From NCBI GenBank assembly GCA_964438995.1, contig CAYTMQ010000001.1, positions 62,001-126,000 on the forward strand: a DNA stretch of 64,000 nucleotides, in the 5' to 3' direction. The stretch is from JABMMZ01 sp964438995. GTDB lineage: Bacteria; Bacteroidota; Bacteroidia; NS11-12g; UBA955. This document shows positions 44,471-53,597 of this stretch, piece by piece (within the stretch, counting starts at the first letter, position 1; each line of letters opens with the position of its first letter). The notes under the pieces are model-generated. The model ran no database searches. It saw nothing but the letters and a program-made list of their open reading frames with translations, and was not told the origin of the DNA. The position numbers were made by a program, and so were the translations under genes.

Positions 44471-45358
44471 TTATCTTTCAACAACTAGCTTCTGCTCATA
44501 CCATTGTTCGTTGCTTTTTATCCTAACAGAATATAAGCCAGAGGGAAGGTTTTCAGTATAGAGAGAAGTGATGTTTTCAGAATAATTGAACAACACTTTT
44601 TGGCCTAGAGAATTGTAAATTTCTATACCTTCAATTGTCGAATCTTTTTTATTGGAAAAATAGATGATGTCTGAACTCGGTTGAGGGTAAATGTTGAAAC
44701 CTCCAGTGTTATTATCAATTTTGTTGATTGATGACCAAAGATAGGAAATATCAAAACTATCAATCATCCAACCTTCTCTATCAATTGTTGTAGTATCGGT
44801 AATATAAGTAAGACGAATTAAAATGGTATCTTTTCTTGCTAATTTTATAGGATAATTTATAAATGGATTATCCCAACCTTGTAGGTTACATTTAAATTCT
44901 TTCCAACCGTTAGAATTACCAGATAAATTAGGCTTATTACTTCCCCAATAAAGATTATACATGGTATCTTTTTTTAAAATATCAACCCAATTTAATCCTT
45001 GATTTGGAGATATTTCAACAGTTCCAATATCTTTTTTACCACCTTGAATATTATAATTGAATTTAAATGATAACTGACCATCAGATTTATGTTCTCTTAT
45101 GAATTTTAAGATGCAAGAGAAAGTATCATTTTTCTTACAAGGATTAACTGAATCAGTAATTAAGACTCTTTTATAGGAATTATCTGGTTTAAAAACAATC
45201 TTATTTGGGGTGCCTATTTGCCATGGTTTAGTGTTTCTAAAAGTATCATTTTCTACATAAGCACTGTAATCAATATTTTCATCAAAATTGAGACGAAGGT
45301 TTTGAGCTTTCAGAGAACCTACACAAAGCAACAATGTAATTAGTAGTTTTAATTTCAT
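44471..45358 (-). CDS. secreted protein of unknown function, T9SS cargo
   Basis: 295 residues from ATG 45358 (a further ATG lies two codons upstream). Signal peptide ends LKAQ near residue 19. A jelly-roll-like beta domain (about 25-210, with GTVEISPNQGLNWVDI and DREGWMIDSFDISY, as in choice-of-anchor or MAM-like domains) is followed by a T9SS sorting domain (IYPQPSSDIIYF ... GLYSVRIKSN). Possibly a surface binding protein. Flanked by the two R3 copies. Confidence 0.8.
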   Translation of the reverse strand: MKLKLLITLLLCVGSLKAQNLRLNFDENIDYSAYVENDTFRNTKPWQIGTPNKIVFKPDNSYKRVLITDSVNPCKKNDTFSCILKFIREHKSDGQLSFKFNYNIQGGKKDIGTVEISPNQGLNWVDILKKDTMYNLYWGSNKPNLSGNSNGWKEFKCNLQGWDNPFINYPIKLARKDTILIRLTYITDTTTIDREGWMIDSFDISYLWSSINKIDNNTGGFNIYPQPSSDIIYFSNKKDSTIEGIEIYNSLGQKVLFNYSENITSLYTENLPSGLYSVRIKSNEQWYEQKLVVER

Positions 45359-45387
45359 AATCATTAATTTAAATTAGTTTTTATTTT

Positions 45388-45395
45388 CAAATTTA
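45388..45395 (-). promoter_or_regulatory. -7 promoter box (TAAATTTG) for the T9SS gene at 44471
   Basis: Exact TAnnTTTG on the minus strand, 30 bases before the ATG at 45358. Confidence 0.5.
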
Positions 45396-45460
45396 CACCG
45401 TCGACTCGATAATTAAAAGATAAAATTTGGCCTTAACAATAAAAGAATGATATACTATAA

Positions 45461-45515
45461 CTGCAGCGAAGTCACTCTCGCCTCATTTATGTAACCCTAT
45501 AAAACAGCCCGAGGG
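45461..45515 (+). repeat. R3 direct repeat, copy b
   Basis: Second copy of the unit at 44276-44330, same orientation; it ends 6 bases before the stop codon of the GNAT/FemAB-like gene. Confidence 0.75.
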
Positions 45516-45521
45516 ATTGAC

Positions 45522-46451
45522 TTACCTCTTTACCTTCATCAACATCTGCGCCCACCAAGGCAATCGGTTGTTGACGATCTCTAAATAGTGCTTTTTTACT
45601 GAGCCAAATTTGGCGTAGAAGTAAGCAACACTTTGTAAGTCTGAACCCTCAAAATCGAAGGTCAACAGTTGATTAGAGAACTCTTTCAAAACTTCATCAA
45701 TTAAGACATGAGTGGCACCGTATTTTTTGCCTTCTTCGCTAGGTGCCGCCATAGCATAATGTATGCGGTCTTTGGCCATAAAAAAGAATCCTGAACACCA
45801 CAACTGACCATCTTTGCCATATATACTTCTGGTAAATCCTTTTTTCAATTGAATGGCATCCTTTGCACATTGTGTTATTTGACTTTTTAAACGAGTAGGA
45901 TTTGCGTACCATACACCGTAAGCTTTGAAAAAACAATCAGCCGCAACTTCAACTGCATCGTCGGTTTTAACAGTATAACCAGCTAATGCGGATTTTGCGA
46001 GGTTCTTTTTTGCATCAGAATTAAACTTGTCGTAAATACTTAGATAATCTTGATTCAAGTCGATGTTAAAACTTGTGCGGTTGACAAAAGTAATATGCGG
46101 ACTGAAAAAATTGTTGTTATAGTTGAGATGAAAATCCCAGTACACAAACTTTCTTGGAATTTTTTTGATGAATTCGTGCATCAAATCTTCTGTGATTCTT
46201 GTTTTCGAAAACAAACCTAACTGCTGACAAAAAAATGGTTGATACAAATATTTCAAACCATATTTTGACGACCAAACCAATGGAAACACTGCTTCGTATT
46301 CACCAAGTATCAATGCATCCCAACGTTTGCCTGCCATGTTGTTGAGAAAAAATGAATACCCATACACCATGCCATTATAACAATTGTCTATAGTTTTATC
46401 CCATTTTATAGGGTCTATGTCTCGGTGTTTGATGTATTTAATCTCTTTCAC
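45522..46451 (-). CDS. FemAB/GNAT-fold acyltransferase-like protein
   Basis: 309 residues, cytoplasmic. The arrangement of a first domain (IKHRDIDPIKWDKTIDNC ... PLVWSSKYGLKYLYQPFF) and a second with SIYGKDGQLWCSGFFFMAKDRIHYAMAAPSEEGKKYGATHVLIDEVL resembles the double-GNAT fold of FemAB and of the CelD/BcsL-like acetyltransferases used in polysaccharide assembly. It overlaps the deacetylase gene by 14 bases, so both probably act on one envelope glycan. Acyl donor and acceptor are unknown. Confidence 0.75.
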   Translation of the reverse strand: MKEIKYIKHRDIDPIKWDKTIDNCYNGMVYGYSFFLNNMAGKRWDALILGEYEAVFPLVWSSKYGLKYLYQPFFCQQLGLFSKTRITEDLMHEFIKKIPRKFVYWDFHLNYNNNFFSPHITFVNRTSFNIDLNQDYLSIYDKFNSDAKKNLAKSALAGYTVKTDDAVEVAADCFFKAYGVWYANPTRLKSQITQCAKDAIQLKKGFTRSIYGKDGQLWCSGFFFMAKDRIHYAMAAPSEEGKKYGATHVLIDEVLKEFSNQLLTFDFEGSDLQSVAYFYAKFGSVKKHYLEIVNNRLPWWAQMLMKVKR

Positions 46452-47724
46452 TTATCCAATATTTAAAAACGCTATTCCATCCTTGCCATCCTCTATGTTG
46501 ACTTAATGACTCGTTATGAAACACAAATACAAACGGTGCATTGATGCTTTGTAACCTTTCTTTAATCAACTTTGAATGTGCTATGGTCTCTTCAACATTT
46601 AACTGCATAAATTGTTTGAAAGCCACATCCATACAACAAAAAGGATGGATGGTAAATTTGCTTGACGAATTGTTTTCTAAATCAAACCATTGAAACGGAA
46701 ATGCTGTACCTGCTCTAAAACCTGGTACTTTAGAATATCCCATTGAATGTTCATGTTCTATACCAGCTGCCATCAAGGCTCTGTAAGTTTTTGGCAATTC
46801 AAATTTTAAAAAGTGCTGTCTTGAATGTTTGATGCTGTCTCTTGTTACCAAGCACAATGTATGCATCTCTTTTTTTATATGTTCAGTATCGCTATTTGAG
46901 CTATAAGAAGGATGTATGCCTATTGTGTGACCGTGTATCTTGATGTTTTCAATAACTTTGGTAAAATCGCGGTTCTTCAAACTTAAATTTTTATCGTACT
47001 TTCCGTATGGTCCGCATTGTATAAAATACTGAGCTTTCTGTTTATCCAAAGTTTGAAAGTGGAACTCAAAATTGTCATTAGGATCCTGAGCTATTTTAAA
47101 CATAACTTTAAATCGCATGGCTAGTTCATAAAAGTTAAATGTTATCACATCTTTTATGATGGCACCCAATTGCCTCATTAATGGTTTTCCTTTATAGGCG
47201 AAAACCGAGTCAACATCAATGGTGGTTTGAACTTTAAAAGAATCTTGTTTAAAAGCTAACTTAGGTATATTGAATTCTTGTATAAGTTTTTCTTTGAATT
47301 GAAGAACCCAAATATCGATAAAAGGCATTTCTAGAAAGCCGTTTTGAAAGATGCAAGAATTTAAATGATCGAAGCGTTGATGTTCGTCTTTTTGTTGACA
47401 GATGTATTCTTCATATCTCGAAAGGTGGAAGAAGATGGCAGAAAAAAAATCAACATTTTCTGGGAATTGGACACTTTCTGGATTTTGAGGCAGATAATCA
47501 GATTTTAAGGCCGTAATTTGAGTATTAAATAGCAGTCCATCTGGCTCGAAATTCCAAGCGTTAGCAAGTGATTTGCTGTGATAATTGATGATGCAAGTAT
47601 ACCCTGTGATTGGTTCGGGCAATTCAGTGCAAAAAGTGTATTCCAAACCCAATCTATCAACAAAGAGATAGTCGAGAACAAACGATAGACGAGGGCTTTT
47701 ATCAGCAGAATGGAATAGAACCAA
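46438..47724 (-). CDS. polysaccharide deacetylase family protein
   Basis: 428 residues. N-terminal region (about 1-130) resembles the DUF7033-type domain found before such deacetylases in Bacteroidota (FFSAIFFHLSRYEEYI). The NodB-like part follows: TTIDVDSVFAYKGK with the motif-1 Asp pair, IGIHPSYSSNSD with the His of HPxxxS, and a C-terminal catalytic-type His in FVFHNESLS. No in-frame ATG lies near the start: TTG 47724 is used, and ATT four codons before is possible. Part of an envelope glycan operon with the acyltransferase; divergent from gmd. Confidence 0.85.
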   Translation of the reverse strand: MVLFHSADKSPRLSFVLDYLFVDRLGLEYTFCTELPEPITGYTCIINYHSKSLANAWNFEPDGLLFNTQITALKSDYLPQNPESVQFPENVDFFSAIFFHLSRYEEYICQQKDEHQRFDHLNSCIFQNGFLEMPFIDIWVLQFKEKLIQEFNIPKLAFKQDSFKVQTTIDVDSVFAYKGKPLMRQLGAIIKDVITFNFYELAMRFKVMFKIAQDPNDNFEFHFQTLDKQKAQYFIQCGPYGKYDKNLSLKNRDFTKVIENIKIHGHTIGIHPSYSSNSDTEHIKKEMHTLCLVTRDSIKHSRQHFLKFELPKTYRALMAAGIEHEHSMGYSKVPGFRAGTAFPFQWFDLENNSSSKFTIHPFCCMDVAFKQFMQLNVEETIAHSKLIKERLQSINAPFVFVFHNESLSQHRGWQGWNSVFKYWISERD

Positions 47725-47733
47725 AACTTTAAT

Positions 47734-47741
47734 TATCTTTG
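47734..47741 (+). promoter_or_regulatory. -7 promoter box (TATCTTTG) for gmd
   Basis: Exact TAnnTTTG, 32 bases before the gmd ATG, giving a leader of about 25 bases. The box lies at the 5' end of the divergent deacetylase gene. Confidence 0.6.
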
Positions 47742-47772
47742 CTTTTTTTTTGGCAAATTAACGATAAATTTA

Positions 47773-48909
47773 ATGAAAGTTGCACTTATTACGGGAATAA
47801 CAGGACAAGACGGCGCATATTTGGCCGAGTACTTGTTGAAAAAAGGTTACATTGTACATGGATTAAAGCGCAGAAGCTCTTTGTTCAATACAGACAGAAT
47901 TGACCACCTGTATCAAGACCCACATGTGCCTAACGCAAATTTAAAATTGCATTATGGTGATTTAACCGACAGCACCAATCTAATCAGAATCATTCAGGAA
48001 ACCCAACCTGATGAGATATACAACTTAGCAGCTCAAAGTCACGTACACGTGAGTTTTGAAACACCTGAATATACCGCAAATGCCGATGGTATCGGTACAT
48101 TGAGATTGTTAGAAGCCATTAAAATTTGTGGTTTGATCAACAAAACCAAAATTTATCAAGCGTCTACATCAGAATTGTATGGCTTGGTTCAAGAAGTGCC
48201 TCAATCAGAAAGAACTCCATTCTATCCTAGATCTCCTTATGCTGTAGCAAAAATGTATGCTTACTGGATTACGGTAAACTACAGAGAAGCTTACAACATG
48301 TTTGCATGCAATGGTATATTGTTTAACCACGAATCACCAATAAGAGGGGAGACTTTCGTTACAAGAAAGATAACTAGAGCTGCCGCTAAAATAGGTTTGG
48401 GTCTACAAGACAAATTGTTCTTAGGCAACATGAATTCTCAAAGAGACTGGGGTCATGCTAAAGATTATATCGAGGCAATGCACTTGATTTTACAACAAGA
48501 CAAAGCCGAAGATTATGTTATTGCAACTGGCGTAACCACAGAAATCAGAGAATTTGCTAGAATGTCTTTCAGATATTTAGGAGTTGAATTGGCTTTCGAA
48601 GGCAAAGACGAAAAAGAAAAGGCGGTTATTGCCTCTATTGATAAAGCAAGAGCTGAAGAGTTGAAATTGAACATGAATGCCATGACCATTGGCAAAGAAG
48701 TCATAAATGTAGACCCTAAGTATTTCCGTCCAACAGAAGTAGATTTGTTGATAGGAGATGCTAAAAAAGCTCAAGAAAAATTAGGTTGGAAACCAAAACA
48801 CAACTTGTCAGACTTGGTAAACGATATGATGCAAAGTGATTTGCATTTGATGAAAAAAGACGAGTACTTGAAAGAAGGTGGTTTCAGAACCATGAGCTAT
48901 TTTGAGTAA
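47773..48909 (+). CDS. gmd: GDP-mannose 4,6-dehydratase
   Basis: 378 residues. NADP-binding GITGQDGAYLAEYL at 8-21, substrate loop KRRSSLFNTDRIDHLY, catalytic STSELYG and YAVAKMYAYW, and FNHESPIRGETFVTRKI, all typical of Gmd. It makes GDP-4-keto-6-deoxymannose, which the fcl product (49889) converts to GDP-L-fucose. One unknown gene lies between the two. Confidence 0.96.
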   Translation: MKVALITGITGQDGAYLAEYLLKKGYIVHGLKRRSSLFNTDRIDHLYQDPHVPNANLKLHYGDLTDSTNLIRIIQETQPDEIYNLAAQSHVHVSFETPEYTANADGIGTLRLLEAIKICGLINKTKIYQASTSELYGLVQEVPQSERTPFYPRSPYAVAKMYAYWITVNYREAYNMFACNGILFNHESPIRGETFVTRKITRAAAKIGLGLQDKLFLGNMNSQRDWGHAKDYIEAMHLILQQDKAEDYVIATGVTTEIREFARMSFRYLGVELAFEGKDEKEKAVIASIDKARAEELKLNMNAMTIGKEVINVDPKYFRPTEVDLLIGDAKKAQEKLGWKPKHNLSDLVNDMMQSDLHLMKKDEYLKEGGFRTMSYFE

Positions 48910-48950
48910 TCTATCATCTTAATGCAACTATAGTAGGCGATTTATCGTCC

Positions 48951-48958
48951 TAACTTTG
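48951..48958 (+). promoter_or_regulatory. -7 promoter box (TAACTTTG)
   Basis: Exact TAnnTTTG, 7 bases before the ATG at 48965, so the gene between gmd and fcl seems to have its own start of transcription. Confidence 0.6.
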
Positions 48959-48964
48959 ATATCT

Positions 48965-49792
48965 ATGAGAAGAATCTGTTTGTTTTTATTGTTTGCCGCA
49001 TATACCGCAAGCGCTCAAGTGAGTCCGGATAAGTATTTTCCTAAAAAATTGATTTATAGCTTGAATGTTGATTCATGTACCATCCTTAAATCAGGTAGAG
49101 AGGGCAAAGCCAAATACGATTTAAAAGTGGTCTATGACCGTCTTAACAAGAAAATGTATTTTGATGATTTTTACTCCGGTATGCGCATGGAGTTTATTTA
49201 CAACAAAGACACTCAACTGCTCATTCAAAACATGTCTTCTAAGAAACCTAAAAAAGTTTTAATGAGTCAAGATTCATTTATATACAACAATAAAGGACAG
49301 AAAATAAGATATAAGTCTGTTAGGTTTAATGACAAGAAGGCAAAGCCGATAGTAACTGAGTATGAGTATAGGAATGACACCTTAATCAAAGAAGTCTACA
49401 AGTATGGAACAGACATATTCAGAACGGTTTATTACACGTATGATGCAAAAAAGAGGACCAAAGAACAATTGATAATCAATACACAAGCCAAGACAGAACA
49501 TTTTGTATATTCTTACAATGTTGTCAATCAATTGATTTCATATGTTTCTATTGGTGATTTTAAGGATACATTGTTTACCTATAAATACATCTACGATATG
49601 AACGGAAGAGTGACCGAGACAAGAGTGTACAATGCTTTGGGTCAACTAGAAAATTTGTATAAAACTACGTATTTGCAAAATGGTTTGATAGATTTTGAGG
49701 AGGAATTTTTGCTGATAAAAAATGGACAGTTAGAAACCTCTGTGTATCAAAAAAAGACATTTAAATACGCTTACAAAAAGCCAAAGAAGTAA
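48965..49792 (+). CDS. secreted protein with YD/RHS-like repeats, unknown function
   Basis: 275 residues from ATG 48965; the TTG three codons before overlaps the end of the -7 box. Signal peptide about 1-18 (ending ASAQ). The mature part is a series of short beta hairpins with Tyr-rich motifs (FIYNNKGQKIRYKS, YYTYDAKKRTKE, YIYDMNGRVTETRVY), which resemble YD repeats, and a basic C-terminus. Location outside the inner membrane is likely. No link to fucose synthesis is evident apart from position. Confidence 0.75.
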   Translation: MRRICLFLLFAAYTASAQVSPDKYFPKKLIYSLNVDSCTILKSGREGKAKYDLKVVYDRLNKKMYFDDFYSGMRMEFIYNKDTQLLIQNMSSKKPKKVLMSQDSFIYNNKGQKIRYKSVRFNDKKAKPIVTEYEYRNDTLIKEVYKYGTDIFRTVYYTYDAKKRTKEQLIINTQAKTEHFVYSYNVVNQLISYVSIGDFKDTLFTYKYIYDMNGRVTETRVYNALGQLENLYKTTYLQNGLIDFEEEFLLIKNGQLETSVYQKKTFKYAYKKPKK

Positions 49793-49870
49793 TCAATTTA
49801 CTGCCCTTAAAAGTGGAATTGATGTTCACTTGGTGTAATATCACTTGATACAAATCTGACACTTTATTTG

Positions 49871-49878
49871 TAAATTTG
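49871..49878 (+). promoter_or_regulatory. -7 promoter box (TAAATTTG) for fcl
   Basis: Exact TAnnTTTG, 11 bases before the ATG at 49889. Confidence 0.6.
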
Positions 49879-49888
49879 CACATCAAAG

Positions 49889-50824
49889 ATGATGCAAACA
49901 GCTTCTAAAATTTATGTTGCTGGTCACCGTGGAATGGTGGGCAGTGCAGTATACAGAGCTTTACAGAAAGCAGGTTTCACCAATATAGTTACCAGAACTT
50001 CTAGCGAATTGGATTTAAGAGATCAATCGGCTGTAGCTGAATTTTTTGCTTCTGAGCAACCAGAATATGTTTTTTTAGCTGCTGCGAAAGTTGGTGGAAT
50101 AGTTGCAAACAACACATACAGAGCGGAGTTTATCTACGATAATTTGTGCATCCAAAACAACATCATACATCAGTCTTATGCCAACAACGTAAAAAAGTTG
50201 ATGTTTTTTGGAAGTAGTTGTATATATCCAAAAATGGCGCCTCAGCCACTAAAGGAAACCTATTTATTGACTGGTTTATTAGAACATACCAACGAGCCAT
50301 ATGCAATTGCAAAGATTGCTGGCATTAAGATGGTAGAAGCTTATAGAGAGCAATATGGCTGCGATTTCATCAGCGTTATGCCAACCAATTTATACGGCAT
50401 CAATGACAATTACCACCCACAAAACTCTCACGTTTTACCAGCATTGATAAGAAAGTTTCACGAAGCGAAGGTTAGCAATGCACCATTTGTAGAAATTTGG
50501 GGCACTGGTTCGCCAATGAGAGAATTTTTATTCGCAGACGACTTAGCTGAAGCTGCATTGTTTTTAATGCAAAACTATGATGGTCAGCAATTCGTCAATA
50601 TAGGATGCAACGCAGATTTGAGCATCAAAGACCTAGCATTAAAAATCAAATCTATTATTGGTTACGAAGGCGAATTAAAATTCGATACAAGTAAACCCGA
50701 TGGTACACCGAAGAAATTAATGGATTCGTCGTTTCTTAATAACTTAGGATGGAAGGCTAGAACCTCTTTAGATGATGGCATTAAACTAGCCTATCAAGAC
50801 TTTCTGACAAGACATACTTCTTAG
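49889..50824 (+). CDS. fcl: GDP-L-fucose synthase
   Basis: 311 residues (ATG 49889, with another ATG directly after). NADP-binding GHRGMVGSAV at about 12-21, FGSSCIYP with the catalytic Ser, and YAIAKIAGIKM with the catalytic Tyr and Lys, plus MPTNLYGINDNY. Epimerises and reduces GDP-4-keto-6-deoxymannose to GDP-L-fucose, used for surface glycans and, in some Bacteroidota, for O-glycans on secreted proteins. Confidence 0.95.
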   Translation: MMQTASKIYVAGHRGMVGSAVYRALQKAGFTNIVTRTSSELDLRDQSAVAEFFASEQPEYVFLAAAKVGGIVANNTYRAEFIYDNLCIQNNIIHQSYANNVKKLMFFGSSCIYPKMAPQPLKETYLLTGLLEHTNEPYAIAKIAGIKMVEAYREQYGCDFISVMPTNLYGINDNYHPQNSHVLPALIRKFHEAKVSNAPFVEIWGTGSPMREFLFADDLAEAALFLMQNYDGQQFVNIGCNADLSIKDLALKIKSIIGYEGELKFDTSKPDGTPKKLMDSSFLNNLGWKARTSLDDGIKLAYQDFLTRHTS

Positions 50825-50843
50825 AAGAGCAATTTTTTTGCAC

Positions 50844-50851
50844 TATTTTTG
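50844..50851 (+). promoter_or_regulatory. -7 promoter box (TATTTTTG) for the AsmA-like gene
   Basis: Exact TAnnTTTG, 16 bases before the ATG at 50867. It overlaps the in-frame TTG at 50849, which is therefore rejected as start. Confidence 0.55.
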
Positions 50852-50866
50852 TTTCTAATTACTAAA

Positions 50867-53596
50867 ATGAAAAAATTTTTAAAAATTTCTGGTATCAGCC
50901 TATTGGTTGTCATAATTGCGCTTGCGGCTTTGCCTTTTTTGTTTAAAGGTAAAATTATTTCATACGCCAAAGAAGCAGCGAATAAAAATCTCAATGCTAA
51001 AATTGATTTTTCAGACGATATCGGCATCAATATTTTCAGTAGCTTTCCTAAACTGACAGTAACAATGTCTAAATTGAGCATTGTAGGAAAAGATACCTTT
51101 AAACATGATACTTTAGCGTATTTGCCTGAGATATCAGTCTCGCTAAATTTGATGTCTGTAATCAAAGGCGAAAAAATGGAAATCAATAAGATTAAGTTGG
51201 TTCAACCTCAACTCAATCTATTGGTACTTGAAAATGGCAAAGCCAATTGGGACATCGCATTACCAGACTCTGCCGTTGCCGATACAACACCTTCAAAATT
51301 TAAAATGGCGCTTGAGAAATTAGAAATTCAAAAAGGTCATTTGATTTATGATGATGCGTCATTAACCTTCTTTACAGAGCTTAAGAATTTTGACCACGAG
51401 TTGAAAGGCGATTTTACATTGGACCAATTTTTATTAGAAACAAAAACCGTTGCAGAGTCATTTACTCTAGGATATGGCGGTGTTAATTATTTAAGTGATA
51501 TCAAAGCAGACGTGAAAGCAAATCTGGATATGAACATGAAAGATATGATCTTTAAGTTCAAAGACAATGATATCTTCTTAAACGATTTGCAAGTTGGGGG
51601 TGAAGGCATGGTAGACATGAATGATAACGACATGGATTTTGATTTGAAGTTTGACACTAAGAAAACAGATTTCAAAACATTGTTGTCTATAGTTCCGGGT
51701 ATGTATACCAACAGTTTTGATCAATTAAAATCAAGTGGTAAGATAGCATTAAATGGCTATATGAAGGGCAAAATGACTGACGATAAGATGCCTGGATTTG
51801 GATTGAAATTGGATATTGACAATGGATACTTCCAATACCCTGATATGCCTAAATCGCTTCAAAGTGTATTTGTAAATTTGGCTATTGATAATGCCACAGG
51901 ATATATGGACAATACCATTATCAATTTGTCTAGGTTTGACGCTAAAATAGCTGGAGAACCTATTAATGCAAAGTTATTGGTTAAAACACCTATCTCTGAT
52001 CCATATCTCGATGGAGGATTGAAAGGCGTCATCAATTTGAACGAATGGAGAACTTTTATTCCACTTGATAAAACAACTGAAATTAGCGGCGTGATTGCCA
52101 GCGATGTGAACTTTAAAGGAAAAGTATCAACTCTGCAAAGTATGGCTTTAGATAAGTTCAACGCCAATGGTAGTATCAGTGCACAAAATTTCCATTTTAA
52201 AGATCCTGAAAATTTACCAATGGGCACCAATGTCAATGCCTCAATGACTTTCAATCCAACAAGTGTTGCTTTAGAAAGCATGAAGGGAAATGTTGGTATG
52301 AGCGATTTTGATTGCAAGGGTCAAATAGACAACCTGTTTAACTATATGTTAAAAGACGAATTGCTTAAGGGCCAGTTTACCTTCAAATCAAACTACTTTA
52401 ATGCCAATGAATTTTTAAGTGACGAGCCAGCAAAGAAAGAACCTACACCTGCAGATACAATGCCTTTACAAGCCTTTGAAGTACCAGGTAACATAGATTT
52501 CGTTTTCAATTCTGATATTAAGACCTTGGTATATGACAACCTAAAAATGGAGAATTTGATGGGTAGTGTCATCATGAGAAACAAAGAATTGTATTTTGAT
52601 AAAGTAGGTGTCAATCTTTTTGGTGGTAGCATGGGATTAAATGGCGTTTATGATGCTAAAAATCCTAAATTTCCATTCAGTAATATCGACTTTAATATTC
52701 AATCTTTAGACATCATTCAAACATTTACAAGCTTTGAGTCGGTGAAAAAATTTGTACCAGTTGCACAGTATACGCAAGGCTTATTCGATGCAAAAATTCA
52801 CTTGTCTAACAATTTCAATCCTGATTTGAGCTTGGCATATCCAACTGTTTCAGGGAATCTAGAAATGGCTTTGAATGGCGCCGCTATTAAGAACTTGCCT
52901 ATCTTGAACATCATTGCAGAACAATTAAAAATTGACAGGTTAAAGAATTTGAATTTGAGCAAAGTGAATTTTAAACTCAACATTGCTCAAGGAAAAGTCA
53001 TGCTAGATTCGATGATTTTACCGCTATGGACAGGTGCAAAAGCAAAAATAAGTGGTTATACGGCACTTGACCAAAGTATCAAGTACGTCGCTAAATTGTC
53101 CATTCCTAGAAAAGATTTTGGAGTAGCAAATACTGCCTTGAATAACTTAACAGCTCAAGCTCAGAAAAAAGGCATCAACGTAAATGTAAGTGAGATTGTA
53201 GATGTTGATGTAATTATTGGAGGTTTCTTCAACAAACCAGATGTAAAATTGAGTTTACACGATGCAAAGAACTCTTTAGTGAATGGTGTTGCTGATCAAT
53301 TGAAAGCCCAAGCTGATAAGCAAAAGCAAGCAGCAATTGATGAAGCAAAACGCAGAGCTGATATAGCCAAACAAAAGACCTTAGATTCTATCAATAGAGT
53401 TAAAGAGCAGCTTAATGAAAAAGCTCTAGCTGAGAAAAAGGCTTTAGAAGAAAAAATTGCTGCTGAAAAGAAAGCTGCCGAAGACAAAATTGCTGCAGAA
53501 AAGCGTCGATTAGAAGAGGAGGCTAAAAAGAAAGCAGAAGAAGAAAAGAAAAAAGCGCTTGATAAATTAAAAGGTGGATTACTGAATAAAAAGTAA
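50867..53596 (+). CDS. AsmA-like family protein
   Basis: 909 residues from ATG 50867. One N-terminal membrane helix (about 7-27), then the AsmA N-terminal region (GIDINIFSSFPKLTVTMSKLSI-like block near 45-65) and a long beta-rich periplasmic body with the AsmA C-terminal pattern (LNLSKVNFKLNIAQGKVMLDSM). The last about 110 residues are an Ala/Lys/Glu-rich coiled coil of the AEKKAAEEKI type. Large AsmA proteins are thought to carry phospholipid between membranes. Its stop lies one base from that of the convergent NFACT gene. Confidence 0.85.
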   Translation: MKKFLKISGISLLVVIIALAALPFLFKGKIISYAKEAANKNLNAKIDFSDDIGINIFSSFPKLTVTMSKLSIVGKDTFKHDTLAYLPEISVSLNLMSVIKGEKMEINKIKLVQPQLNLLVLENGKANWDIALPDSAVADTTPSKFKMALEKLEIQKGHLIYDDASLTFFTELKNFDHELKGDFTLDQFLLETKTVAESFTLGYGGVNYLSDIKADVKANLDMNMKDMIFKFKDNDIFLNDLQVGGEGMVDMNDNDMDFDLKFDTKKTDFKTLLSIVPGMYTNSFDQLKSSGKIALNGYMKGKMTDDKMPGFGLKLDIDNGYFQYPDMPKSLQSVFVNLAIDNATGYMDNTIINLSRFDAKIAGEPINAKLLVKTPISDPYLDGGLKGVINLNEWRTFIPLDKTTEISGVIASDVNFKGKVSTLQSMALDKFNANGSISAQNFHFKDPENLPMGTNVNASMTFNPTSVALESMKGNVGMSDFDCKGQIDNLFNYMLKDELLKGQFTFKSNYFNANEFLSDEPAKKEPTPADTMPLQAFEVPGNIDFVFNSDIKTLVYDNLKMENLMGSVIMRNKELYFDKVGVNLFGGSMGLNGVYDAKNPKFPFSNIDFNIQSLDIIQTFTSFESVKKFVPVAQYTQGLFDAKIHLSNNFNPDLSLAYPTVSGNLEMALNGAAIKNLPILNIIAEQLKIDRLKNLNLSKVNFKLNIAQGKVMLDSMILPLWTGAKAKISGYTALDQSIKYVAKLSIPRKDFGVANTALNNLTAQAQKKGINVNVSEIVDVDVIIGGFFNKPDVKLSLHDAKNSLVNGVADQLKAQADKQKQAAIDEAKRRADIAKQKTLDSINRVKEQLNEKALAEKKALEEKIAAEKKAAEDKIAAEKRRLEEEAKKKAEEEKKKALDKLKGGLLNKK

Positions 53597-53597
53597 T

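Noticed and set aside
42381..45515. CRISPR-like array
   Set aside because: R2 and R3 occur only twice each, are separated by whole genes and have no regular spacers or cas genes.
51859..52317. Minus-strand ORF of 152 codons opposite the AsmA-like gene
   Set aside because: Antisense shadow with no start signal.
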